From positions 1 through 5,125 of the forward strand of contig CARBWQ010000082.1 of assembly GCA_948949055.1 (NCBI GenBank): a stretch of 5,125 nt of DNA, given 5' to 3'. Origin of the DNA: an uncultured Eubacteriales bacterium (GTDB lineage: Bacteria > Bacillota > Clostridia > Christensenellales > UBA1242). The position numbers were made by a program, and so were the translations under genes. Below, piece by piece: positions 1 to 5,125 of the stretch (its first letter is position 1; every line of letters starts with the position of its first letter). The notes under the pieces are model-generated. The model was not told the origin of the DNA, did not search any database, and saw only the letters and a program-made list of their open reading frames with translations.

Positions 1-52
1 ACTTGGAAAAGATATGGTTAAATTTTTCTGATAGTGATGAAAAAAGTGCCAT
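1..52 (-). CDS. ffh: Signal recognition particle GTPase Ffh, N-terminal fragment
   Basis: Only the first 17 codons are in the window; the gene runs off the left edge. The peptide reads MALFSSLSEKFNHIFSK, which matches the usual start of Ffh (M-x-F-x-x-L-S-x-K-x-x-x-I-F-x-K), the first helix of the N domain. A strong Shine-Dalgarno site AGGAGGA (62-56) lies 3 bases before the ATG and touches the ylxM stop codon (65-63), so the two genes are translationally adjacent. Ffh is the protein part of the signal recognition particle; with 4.5S RNA it binds signal sequences on nascent chains and brings ribosomes to the membrane receptor FtsY. The call rests on the short N-terminus and on the position right after ylxM, the classic Firmicute order. 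The GTPase and M domains are not visible. Confidence 0.85.
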   Translation of the reverse strand, partial: MALFSSLSEKFNHIFSK

Positions 53-62
53 TTATCCTCCT

Positions 63-356
63 TTAAAGTAGATTTTTAATCAAATTTAGCTCTTTTTTTA
101 ATTCTTCATTTTCTTTGACAAGCGCATCTAACTTCTTTAAAAATTCAAGTTTATCTTCATAAGCATAGAGTTTTTTCTCTGCCTTGGTTACGCTATCCAT
201 AACAGCCTGTCTTGAAACCGATAAATTTTCAGCAATTTCACTGACAGTAAGATCATCATAGAGATAACTTGACAAAATCTTCTTTTGTCCCTCACTAAGA
301 AGCTCGCCATAAGCATCAAAAAGTTGTGCCAATTTAATATTTTCTTCTACTTTCAT
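63..356 (-). CDS. ylxM: YlxM-type helix-turn-helix protein, SRP-associated
   Basis: A 97-residue protein of the UPF0122/YlxM family, which is typically about 100-110 residues and encoded just before ffh in Firmicutes. Residues 36-57 (LTVSEIAENLSVSRQAV and following) form a sigma-region-4-like helix-turn-helix, and the S-R-Q-A-V recognition helix is the family hallmark. Residues 60-97 are rich in K, E and L with leucines at heptad-like spacing and probably form a coiled coil. The family is thought to act with the SRP rather than as a classical transcription factor: Streptococcus mutans YlxM has been reported to modulate SRP GTPase activity. I chose the ATG at 356, which gives the usual family N-terminus and has AAAAGG (366-361) four bases upstream. 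The open frame continues to a TTG at 422, but that would add 22 unlike residues and run through the promoter. It is cotranscribed with ffh. Confidence 0.9.
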   Translation of the reverse strand: MKVEENIKLAQLFDAYGELLSEGQKKILSSYLYDDLTVSEIAENLSVSRQAVMDSVTKAEKKLYAYEDKLEFLKKLDALVKENEELKKELNLIKNLL

Positions 357-367
357 AAAGCCTTTTA

Positions 368-389
368 TGTAAAGCAAATTTACTTTACA
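368..389. promoter_or_regulatory. 22-bp near-perfect palindrome at the ylxM start point
   Basis: The arms TGTAAAG and CTTTACA are separated by 8 bases. The inner bases also pair (AAA with TTT) apart from one position, so 10 of 11 base pairs match. Read as ylxM-strand RNA, that position is a possible U-G wobble. The predicted transcription start (about 387) falls inside the palindrome, and its other end is two bases from the AAAAGG Shine-Dalgarno site. It could be an operator bound by a dimeric repressor, or a hairpin at the extreme 5' end of the ylxM-ffh mRNA. I cannot match it to a regulator I recognise. Confidence 0.6.
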
Positions 390-393
390 CCTT

Positions 394-422
394 ATTCTAG
401 CACAACAAATTAAATATTGCAA
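394..422 (-). promoter_or_regulatory. Sigma-A type promoter for ylxM-ffh
   Basis: On the minus strand, -35 TTGCAA (422-417) is followed by a 17-base spacer and -10 TAGAAT (399-394). The bases TGC directly before the -10 give an extended -10 element. The start point should be near 387, giving a leader of about 30 bases. The promoter begins 29 bases after the hemW stop, so ylxM-ffh has its own transcription even if lepA-hemW transcripts read through. Confidence 0.75.
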
Positions 423-451
423 GTGTTTTTAAAACTTTTTTTAAATTTATT

Positions 452-1564
452 TTAATCTGGAAGTAAGGAAGCTATTATATAATTATTTACGCCATAATAA
501 CTTGGATTTAAATTAAGTATATCATCTTTTGAAATTATAACTTCTCTATCAATAAACTCTTTTAGGTTGCTATTTGTTTCTATATCATAACCAAGCGATT
601 TCAAATATTTTTTACTTACACCTAGTTTGCATCTTAGCCCTAGCATAATATGTTCTTCTATTAATTGATTTAAAGTAAGCTTTTCATCTATATCTTTTTT
701 TCTCGCAAAATAATCAACAAAGCTTGAAGCATTTGATGTACGTCTTTCATCAAAATAGCTATGTGCTGACAGACCGAACCCTAAATAATCCTCGCCTGAC
801 CAATATTTTAAATTGTGTCTACTTTCATAACCCTCTTTTGCAAAGTTTGAAACTTCATATCGATTAAAACCATTTTGATCCAAAAATTTTGCCGTTTTCT
901 CATAAATTTCAACACATTCATCATCATTAGGCAACAAATTTGGATTATTTGAAACAAGTTTATCAAGTATTGTTCCCTCTTCCACCTGCAACATGTAAGC
1001 AGAAATATGTTTTACGCCAAGTGAAATTAGGATATCTAACTCTTTTAAAAATTCATCTACTTTCATATCTTTCAAGCCTATAAGCATATCACAAGAAATA
1101 TTGTCAAAATATTTTGATATTAATTTAATTGAACTTATTGCACATTGCCTATCATGAACTCTGCCAATAAATTTGAGTTTTTCATCATCTAAACTCTGCA
1201 CACCAAGAGAAACCCTATTTACTCCCAATTCTTTATAAGCTTCAAGCTTTTCTTCACAAACTGAATTTGGATTACACTCAATAGTGAATTCATATTCGTC
1301 TGATAAAACAAAATTATCTTTAATCGCTCTAACTATTCTTGTAAATTGATCTATATTCAAAAGACTAGGCGTTCCACCACCAATATAAATGGTATCAATC
1401 TTTTTATATTTTTCTTCATTTTGAATTTTATGGAAATTTTCAATCTCTTCTATAAGATAATTCACATAACATTCTTTTTCTATATCATTACATGCAAAAG
1501 AAGAAAATGCACAGTAACTGCATTTTCTTTCACAAAAAGGAATATGGACATATATGCCTAGCAC
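452..1564 (-). CDS. hemW: HemW, radical SAM heme chaperone (formerly HemN-like)
   Basis: A complete 370-residue protein, normal length for HemW. The radical-SAM cluster motif is C11-x3-C15-x2-C18, within HIPFCERKCSYCAF. The residue two after C18 is F20, where true coproporphyrinogen III dehydrogenase HemN has a fourth cysteine; this separates HemW from HemN. Other marks are the SAM-contacting GGGTPS (62-67), IECNPN (95-100), GVQS (121-124), YEVSNFA (236-242) and the heme-binding motif H250-N-x-x-Y-W255. HemW proteins bind heme and are proposed to deliver it to respiratory proteins; older annotations as an oxygen-independent coproporphyrinogen oxidase are generally wrong. The GTG start at 1564 shares its first base with the lepA TAG stop (TAGTG), and GGTGA inside the last lepA codons lies six bases upstream as a likely ribosome binding site. 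Translation is therefore probably coupled to lepA. lepA-hemW adjacency is also known in Bacillus. No clear terminator follows. Confidence 0.93.
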   Translation of the reverse strand: MLGIYVHIPFCERKCSYCAFSSFACNDIEKECYVNYLIEEIENFHKIQNEEKYKKIDTIYIGGGTPSLLNIDQFTRIVRAIKDNFVLSDEYEFTIECNPNSVCEEKLEAYKELGVNRVSLGVQSLDDEKLKFIGRVHDRQCAISSIKLISKYFDNISCDMLIGLKDMKVDEFLKELDILISLGVKHISAYMLQVEEGTILDKLVSNNPNLLPNDDECVEIYEKTAKFLDQNGFNRYEVSNFAKEGYESRHNLKYWSGEDYLGFGLSAHSYFDERRTSNASSFVDYFARKKDIDEKLTLNQLIEEHIMLGLRCKLGVSKKYLKSLGYDIETNSNLKEFIDREVIISKDDILNLNPSYYGVNNYIIASLLPD

Positions 1565-3369
1565 TATTCGTCACCATCAAGTTTTAATATTGACATGAAA
1601 GCCTCAGAAGGTATTTCAACTGAACCTATCTTCCTCATTCGTTTTTTACCCTCTTTTTGCTTTTCAAGTAGTTTTCTTTTTCTTGTTATGTCACCACCAT
1701 AACATTTCGCAAGTACATCCTTTCTCATTGCAGAGATGGTTTCTCTTGCTATAATCTTTCCTCCAATGGCTGCTTGAACAGGAACTTCAAAAAGTTGTCT
1801 TGGAATAATCTTTTTAAGCTTTTCTGTCAATGCTCTTCCACGAGTATAGGCTCTATCTTTATGAACAATTATAGATAACGCGTCACATTTCTCTCCATTA
1901 AGAAGAATATCAACTCTGACAAGTTCACTCTTTTCATATCCAGCAATTTCATAGTCAAAACTTGCATAGCCCTTAGTTCTAGATTTTAAACTATCAAAGA
2001 AATCATAAATAATCTCACCAAGAGGCAAAACATAATTTATCTTTACTCTTCCCTCATCAATATATGATAAATCCTTATAAACCCCTCTCTTTTCCTGACA
2101 AAGTTCCATAATTGCACCTACATATTGAGGAGGCGTATAGATACTAGCCTTAACAATTGGCTCTTCAATATAGTCAATCTCAACTGGACTAGGAAGCGAT
2201 GATGGATTAGAGAGTTCTATCATTTCACCATCAGTTTTATAGACATGGTAAAAAACGCTAGGTGCAGTAGTGATAATGTCGAGATTAAATTCCCTTTCAA
2301 GTCTTTCTGTGATAATTTCAAGGTGCAACAGCCCTAAAAATCCACATCTAAAACCATAGCCTAACGCTTGTGAAACTTCTGGTTGATATTCAAGTGAAGC
2401 ATCATTAAGTTTTAACTTTTCTAGACTTTCTTTTAGCTCGTTATATTTTGCACCATCAACAGGAAAAATTCCACAAAATACCACTGGCTGAACCTTTTTA
2501 TAGCCAGGAAGAGGACTCTCTGTTGTATTTAGAGCATTTGTAACGGTGTCGCCAACTGCGACATCGCTTATTGTCTTTATTGAACATGCAAGATAACCTA
2601 CATCACCAGAACGCAGTACATCAACAGGTTTTGCGTTAGGGACGAAAATACCCACTTCGGTCACATCATAAACTTTTCCTGTCTGCATCATTTTGATTTT
2701 ATCGCCAATTCTCACCTGTCCGTCAAAAACCCTGATTAGACAAATAGCTCCCTTAAAATTATCATAATAACTATCAAAAATAAGACATTTAAGAGGTTTG
2801 TCATCATCACCTTTTGGACAAGGAAATTCTTTAACAATCATTTTAAGTACATCTTCGATATTTGTACCATCCTTAGCAGAAATGCAAGGAGCATGCATTG
2901 CAGGCACCCCAACAACATCTTCAATTTCCTTTTTAATCTCCTCTGGTCTAGCAGACGGCAAGTCTATTTTATTAATAACAGGAAGTATTTCAAGATTGTT
3001 ATCAATCGCAAGGTAGGCATTTGCAAGCGTTTGAGCCTCAACTCCTTGTGAAGCGTCTACAATTAAAATAGCCCCCTCGCAAGCTGCTAGCGAACGAGAT
3101 ACTTCATAGGTAAAATCGACATGTCCCGGAGTATCAATGAGATTAAGCTCATAATCCTCACCCTCAAAAGTATAATTCATTCTAGTTGGCGTAAGTTTAA
3201 TTGTAATCCCTTTTTCTCTTTCAAGTTCCATACTATCTAAGAGCTGATCTTGCATATCTCTTTTTGCAAGAGTTCCAGTCTTTTCGATAAGTCTATCTGC
3301 GAGTGTTGATTTACCATGATCAATATGTGCAACAATACAAAAATTTCTAATCTTCTTTAATCTTTCCAT
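1564..3369 (-). CDS. lepA: Elongation factor 4 (LepA), ribosome-bound GTPase
   Basis: A complete 601-residue protein, the usual length for LepA. The GTPase domain has G1 AHIDHGKST (14-22), G2 EREKGITIK (50-58), G3 DTPGH (79-83), G4 NKID (133-136) and G5 SAK (164-166). EF-G-like beta-barrel and alpha/beta domains follow, including [16 protein letters not shown] (337-352). The LepA-specific C-terminal domain ends with the signature [20 protein letters not shown] (555-574) and VEIPSEAFM (584-592). LepA binds the ribosome, has been described as a back-translocase, and affects initiation and 30S assembly. I chose the ATG at 3369, which gives the normal [20 protein letters not shown] start. An in-frame TTG at 3396 would lie inside the promoter. 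No Shine-Dalgarno site precedes the ATG, and the promoter predicts a transcript beginning at its A, so the mRNA is probably leaderless. It overlaps hemW by one base. Confidence 0.96.
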   Translation of the reverse strand: MERLKKIRNFCIVAHIDHGKSTLADRLIEKTGTLAKRDMQDQLLDSMELEREKGITIKLTPTRMNYTFEGEDYELNLIDTPGHVDFTYEVSRSLAACEGAILIVDASQGVEAQTLANAYLAIDNNLEILPVINKIDLPSARPEEIKKEIEDVVGVPAMHAPCISAKDGTNIEDVLKMIVKEFPCPKGDDDKPLKCLIFDSYYDNFKGAICLIRVFDGQVRIGDKIKMMQTGKVYDVTEVGIFVPNAKPVDVLRSGDVGYLACSIKTISDVAVGDTVTNALNTTESPLPGYKKVQPVVFCGIFPVDGAKYNELKESLEKLKLNDASLEYQPEVSQALGYGFRCGFLGLLHLEIITERLEREFNLDIITTAPSVFYHVYKTDGEMIELSNPSSLPSPVEIDYIEEPIVKASIYTPPQYVGAIMELCQEKRGVYKDLSYIDEGRVKINYVLPLGEIIYDFFDSLKSRTKGYASFDYEIAGYEKSELVRVDILLNGEKCDALSIIVHKDRAYTRGRALTEKLKKIIPRQLFEVPVQAAIGGKIIARETISAMRKDVLAKCYGGDITRKRKLLEKQKEGKKRMRKIGSVEIPSEAFMSILKLDGDE

Positions 3370-3375
3370 GAGGAG

Positions 3376-3404
3376 ATTATACCAAACTTCTCGCAAAATG
3401 CAAA
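3376..3404 (-). promoter_or_regulatory. Strong extended -10 promoter for lepA-hemW, predicted leaderless
   Basis: On the minus strand there is a consensus -10 TATAAT (3381-3376) preceded by TGG, an extended -10. A -35 like TTTGCA (3404-3399) lies 17 bases upstream. A run of A and T just beyond the -35 (3405-3418) could act as an UP element. Only six bases, CTCCTC, separate the -10 from the lepA ATG, so the usual start seven bases downstream of the -10 falls on the A of ATG at 3369. CTCCTC is the reverse of a ribosome binding site on this strand. Confidence 0.75.
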
Positions 3405-3419
3405 CTATTTTTAAAAATG

Positions 3420-3445
3420 GTGTAAATAAAATCTATTTTTTACAC
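3420..3445. repeat. Interrupted palindrome between lepA and the phosphodiesterase gene
   Basis: The arms GTGTAAA (3420-3426) and TTTACAC (3439-3445) are perfect inverted copies around 12 A/T-rich bases. The element lies 15 bases upstream of the lepA -35 and about 28 bases before the suggested rightward -35, so it could serve either divergent promoter. The outer TGTAAA/TTTACA is shared with the palindrome at the ylxM start, but the spacing is 12 instead of 10. In such A/T-rich DNA this may be chance. This and the two flanking promoters are all I can see in the gap. Confidence 0.4.
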
Positions 3446-3473
3446 TTTTAATCAAAAATTATTTAAAATTCGC

Positions 3474-3502
3474 TTTATTTTCTCAAATTGTTATGTTAAA
3501 AT
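3474..3502 (+). promoter_or_regulatory. Probable promoter for the phosphodiesterase-phosphatase pair
   Basis: An extended -10, TGTTAAAAT (3494-3502, -10 hexamer TAAAAT at 3497-3502), has a weak -35 TTTATT (3474-3479) 17 bases upstream. This would start transcription near 3509 and give a leader of about 38 bases. A perfect TATAAT at 3517-3522 is an alternative -10, but nothing like a -35 lies at the right distance before it. Which one is used cannot be settled by eye. Confidence 0.45.
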
Positions 3503-3546
3503 ATAGAAAAGCAAAATATAATATTTTATAACTTTACGAGGTTTAA

Positions 3547-4275
3547 ATGGATTTATTTAATTCTTGGCTTGTACAAGAGCCTATCGCACATAGAGGTCTT
3601 CATAATAATAGTGTTCCTGAAAATTCACTCTCTGCTTTTTCTAAGGCAATTGAAAGTGGATATCCTATTGAACTTGATGTTCAAATTATTGCTGATGGAA
3701 CTATCGTTGTCTTTCATGACGACAGTCTTTCTAGACTCACAGAAAATGATGGCTATTTAAAATTCTTAAATAAGGAAGATTTGAAATACCTTTCTCTTAA
3801 AGATAGCAATGAAAAAATTCCTACTTTTGAAGAAGTTTTAAACCTAGTTGACGGAAGAGTTCCTCTTCTTATTGAAATCAAAAATGAAGGCAAAGTTGGA
3901 AAGCTTGAAAAAGGAGTAATTGAGCTTCTAAGTAACTACAAAGGCAAATTTGCAATTCAATCTTTCAATCCTTATGTTCTTGAATACTTTTATAAACATG
4001 CACCAGAAATTCCTCGTGGTCAACTTTCAAGTTATTTTAGAGATGTTAAACTTTCTTTCTTCAAAAAGTTTGCACTTAAAAGAATGATGCTTAATAAACG
4101 TGTTAGTCACCCTGACTTTATCAGTTATGAAGCAAAAAGACTTCCAAATCGTTTTGCCAAAAAATATAAAGGCATTCCTCTTCTTGCCTGGACAGTAAGA
4201 AGCCAAAGCGAATATTTGAAAGTTGTTAAATATTGCGATAATGTAATTTTTGAAAACTTTGAGCCTATGATATAA
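3547..4275 (+). CDS. Cytoplasmic glycerophosphodiester phosphodiesterase
   Basis: A complete 242-residue GDPD-family protein, close to the length of E. coli UgpQ. It hydrolyses glycerophosphodiesters, the deacylated products of phospholipid breakdown, to glycerol 3-phosphate and an alcohol, using a divalent metal. Family residues are all visible: H15-R16-G17 at the start of the barrel, P24-E25-N26, the metal ligands E42 and D44 in IELDVQ, the second catalytic histidine H57 in VVFHDD, E110 and K112 in LLIEIK, and W215 in the final LLAWTV strand. There is no signal peptide or membrane segment, so it acts in the cytosol, unlike secreted GlpQ. The ATG is preceded by GAGGT (3538-3542) with four bases between. 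It is the first gene of a probable two-gene operon, divergent from lepA. No glycerol-phosphate transporter is nearby, so the exact substrate is open; a ugpQ or glpQ symbol would be a guess. Confidence 0.93.
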   Translation: MDLFNSWLVQEPIAHRGLHNNSVPENSLSAFSKAIESGYPIELDVQIIADGTIVVFHDDSLSRLTENDGYLKFLNKEDLKYLSLKDSNEKIPTFEEVLNLVDGRVPLLIEIKNEGKVGKLEKGVIELLSNYKGKFAIQSFNPYVLEYFYKHAPEIPRGQLSSYFRDVKLSFFKKFALKRMMLNKRVSHPDFISYEAKRLPNRFAKKYKGIPLLAWTVRSQSEYLKVVKYCDNVIFENFEPMI

Positions 4276-4314
4276 CAAACAATATGATTAATCCATTTTT
4301 TAGAGAGGTTTCTT

Positions 4315-4890
4315 ATGATATATTTCGTAAGACATGGTCAAACCGATTATAATTTAAATAAGATTTATGCAGGTCAACAAGATATTCCACTTAATCAAAA
4401 TGGAATTGAACAAGCAAAACAAACTGCTTTGGATTTACAAAAGATTAAATTTGATGTTTGTTTTTGTTCTCCTCTTATAAGAGCCAAACAAACTTGTTAT
4501 GAAATCTTAAAACACCATAATAATTTATCTCCTATATTTGATGATAGATTAAAAGAAAGATATTATGGAAAGTTAGAAAATCAACCTGTTGGCTCTATCA
4601 AATTTAATCGTTGGAAAGTTGGTGCAGATGAAGAACAAACAAAAAATTTAAACATTGAAATGATTATAGATGTTTATAAAAGAGTATCAAATTTCTTTGA
4701 CGAGATTTTAAATAAATATAAAGATAAAAATATTTTAGTTGTTGCTCATAGTGGCATTGGAAGGATTGGGTCTGCATATTTCAATGGATTTCCACCAGAA
4801 AATGATTTTTCAACTATTAATATTCCAAATGCAGGGATTGTTATTTTTGATAAAAAACAGAATGAAAAAAACGAACTTTATTTAATTTAA
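4315..4890 (+). CDS. Histidine phosphatase family protein (phosphoglycerate-mutase-like)
   Basis: A complete 191-residue protein of the histidine phosphatase superfamily. R6-H7-G8-Q9-T10 carries the nucleophile H7, which is phosphorylated during catalysis. R56 in SPLIRAKQT, E81 in KERYYGKLE (the likely proton donor) and H145 in VVAHSGIGR complete the phosphate pocket. At 191 residues it is shorter than cofactor-dependent phosphoglycerate mutase (about 230-250), so a phosphatase is more likely than a glycolytic mutase. The substrate is unknown; relatives include PhoE-type broad phosphatases and alpha-ribazole phosphatase, but no cobalamin gene is nearby. AGAGAGG (4302-4308) lies six bases before the ATG. 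The start is 39 bases after the phosphodiesterase stop, without a terminator between, so the two are probably cotranscribed. The stop codon lies in the loop of the terminator hairpin, and the last seven codons form its left arm and part of its loop. Confidence 0.9.
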   Translation: MIYFVRHGQTDYNLNKIYAGQQDIPLNQNGIEQAKQTALDLQKIKFDVCFCSPLIRAKQTCYEILKHHNNLSPIFDDRLKERYYGKLENQPVGSIKFNRWKVGADEEQTKNLNIEMIIDVYKRVSNFFDEILNKYKDKNILVVAHSGIGRIGSAYFNGFPPENDFSTINIPNAGIVIFDKKQNEKNELYLI

Positions 4891-4903
4891 TAAGTTCGTT
4901 TTT
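4867..4903. terminator. Bidirectional intrinsic terminator between convergent genes
   Basis: A perfect 12-bp stem pairs AAAAACGAACTT (4867-4878) with AAGTTCGTTTTT (4892-4903), with a 13-base loop. The rightward transcript ends the stem in a T run, and the leftward transcript ends in seven Ts (complement of A4865-4871), so it can terminate both the phosphatase transcript and the converging gene from the right. The stem core has only four G/C pairs and the outer pairs are A-T. The phosphatase stop TAA (4888-4890) is inside the loop. Confidence 0.8.
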
Positions 4904-4912
4904 ATTTCAAAG

Positions 4913-4954
4913 TTCAAATAAATTTGCTTTTTCTTTTCAAATATAATTTCGCTT
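4913..4954. repeat. Imperfect tandem-like direct repeat beside the terminator
   Basis: TTCAAATAAATTTGCTT (4913-4929) and TTCAAATATAATTTCGCTT (4936-4954) are the same apart from two inserted bases, with six T/C bases between. The second copy ends inside the stop codon of the leftward gene at the right edge. It may be a small local duplication or simply A/T-rich similarity; no function is suggested by the sequence. Confidence 0.3.
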
Positions 4955-5125
4955 ATTGCAGTTCGTATTCCAGCTCCTCTTCCTTCAAGAATGCTCCTGC
5001 AAATCGATCTTGGACGTCTTGACAATCCTCCAATTTTGGCATATACAACCTTTCAAGATTTTTAGCAAACATGAGGAAATTGTTCATAACGCTGGTGACA
5101 TTAGGAAGTTCAACCTCTTGTATAT
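4953..5125 (-). CDS. Leucine-rich-repeat-like protein, C-terminal fragment
   Basis: An open frame enters from the right edge and ends at TAA (4955-4953); 56 residues are visible and the start is outside the window. The visible part has two units spaced about 22 residues apart: VELPNVTSV (from residue 4 of the fragment), then NLERLYMPKLEDC (from residue 22). The pattern of a hydrophobic strand, proline, then a hydrophobic helix, with L-P-N-V and M-P-K-L in register, resembles LRR_5/BspA-like repeats found in surface proteins of gut and oral bacteria. The last 20 residues are acidic, ending in EEELEYELQ, and hold no LPXTG anchor or membrane segment. G+C is 67 of 173 (39%), against 28% in a 180-base sample of the adjacent gene, which may mean recent acquisition or different selection. 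Codons are fully open and the peptide is protein-like, but the family call is from the repeat look alone. It converges on the bidirectional terminator. Confidence 0.6.
   Translation of the reverse strand, partial: IQEVELPNVTSVMNNFLMFAKNLERLYMPKLEDCQDVQDRFAGAFLKEEELEYELQ

Noticed and set aside
357..422. Longer ylxM starting at TTG 422
   Set aside because: It would translate through the -35, -10 and palindrome, and it adds 22 residues unlike the family N-terminus. The ATG at 356 has a Shine-Dalgarno-like site and fits the family.
428..445. A/T-only inverted repeat (TTTAAAA-N4-TTTTAAA) after the hemW stop as a terminator
   Set aside because: The stem has no G/C pair and lies directly upstream of the ylxM -35. 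It would be too weak to terminate, and such repeats are expected by chance in this composition.
1346..1561. 71-codon plus-strand open frame inside hemW
   Set aside because: It is antisense to conserved HemW motifs, has a low-complexity F/I-rich translation and shows no ribosome site or known family.
452..1564. Annotation of this gene as HemN, oxygen-independent coproporphyrinogen III oxidase
   Set aside because: The fourth cysteine typical of HemN is replaced by F20 and the HNxxYW heme-binding motif of HemW is present.
2798..3016. 72-codon plus-strand open frame inside lepA
   Set aside because: It is antisense to the LepA GTPase domain and its translation (serine-rich, no motif) is a shadow of lepA codon use.
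3370..3396. Nine-residue N-terminal extension of LepA from TTG 3396
   Set aside because: This codon lies inside the promoter, has no ribosome site, and the extension is not typical of LepA.
3370..3546. Riboswitch or small RNA in the lepA-phosphodiesterase gap
   Set aside because: The predicted leaders are zero and about 38 bases, too short for known riboswitches, and no G/C-paired structure is visible.
3569..3760. 63-codon open frame in another frame of the phosphodiesterase gene
   Set aside because: It is out of frame within a clear GDPD coding region, with a hydrophobic low-complexity translation and no ribosome site.
4027..4278. 83-codon minus-strand open frame opposite the phosphodiesterase gene
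   Set aside because: The opposite strand encodes conserved GDPD residues, including the final AWTV strand. The antisense peptide has no recognisable features.

Overview
This is an A/T-rich stretch (28% G+C in a 180-base sample of the histidine phosphatase gene) using the standard code, with Shine-Dalgarno sites and strong extended -10 promoters. YlxM next to the SRP GTPase gene ffh and the lepA-hemW pair point to a low-G+C Firmicute (Bacillota: Clostridia, Bacilli or a related uncultured gut lineage). The genus cannot be told from the sequence.

The left two thirds reads leftward, on the minus strand. A promoter just before lepA drives lepA and hemW, which overlap by one base. lepA encodes elongation factor 4, a ribosome GTPase; hemW encodes a radical-SAM heme chaperone. 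A second promoter inside the gap after hemW drives ylxM and then ffh, of which only the first 17 codons lie in the window. The ffh ribosome binding site directly abuts the ylxM stop. These genes serve translation and co-translational targeting to the membrane.

A 177-base gap (3370-3546) separates lepA from a divergent rightward pair: a cytoplasmic glycerophosphodiester phosphodiesterase and a histidine-phosphatase (phosphoglycerate-mutase-like) protein. They are 39 bases apart and probably form one transcript, ending at a 12-bp hairpin that holds the last stop codon in its loop. The hairpin looks bidirectional. A leftward gene converges on it from the right edge: the last 56 codons of a protein with leucine-rich-repeat-like spacing and clearly higher G+C.

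The genes are mostly ordinary housekeeping. The points worth a second look are regulatory or structural: lepA appears to be made from a leaderless mRNA; a near-perfect 22-bp palindrome sits on the predicted start point of ylxM-ffh; a looser palindrome with the same TGTAAA/TTTACA ends lies upstream of lepA; and the LRR-like gene tail differs in composition. I see no CRISPR array, mobile element, RNA gene or undescribed multi-gene system here.
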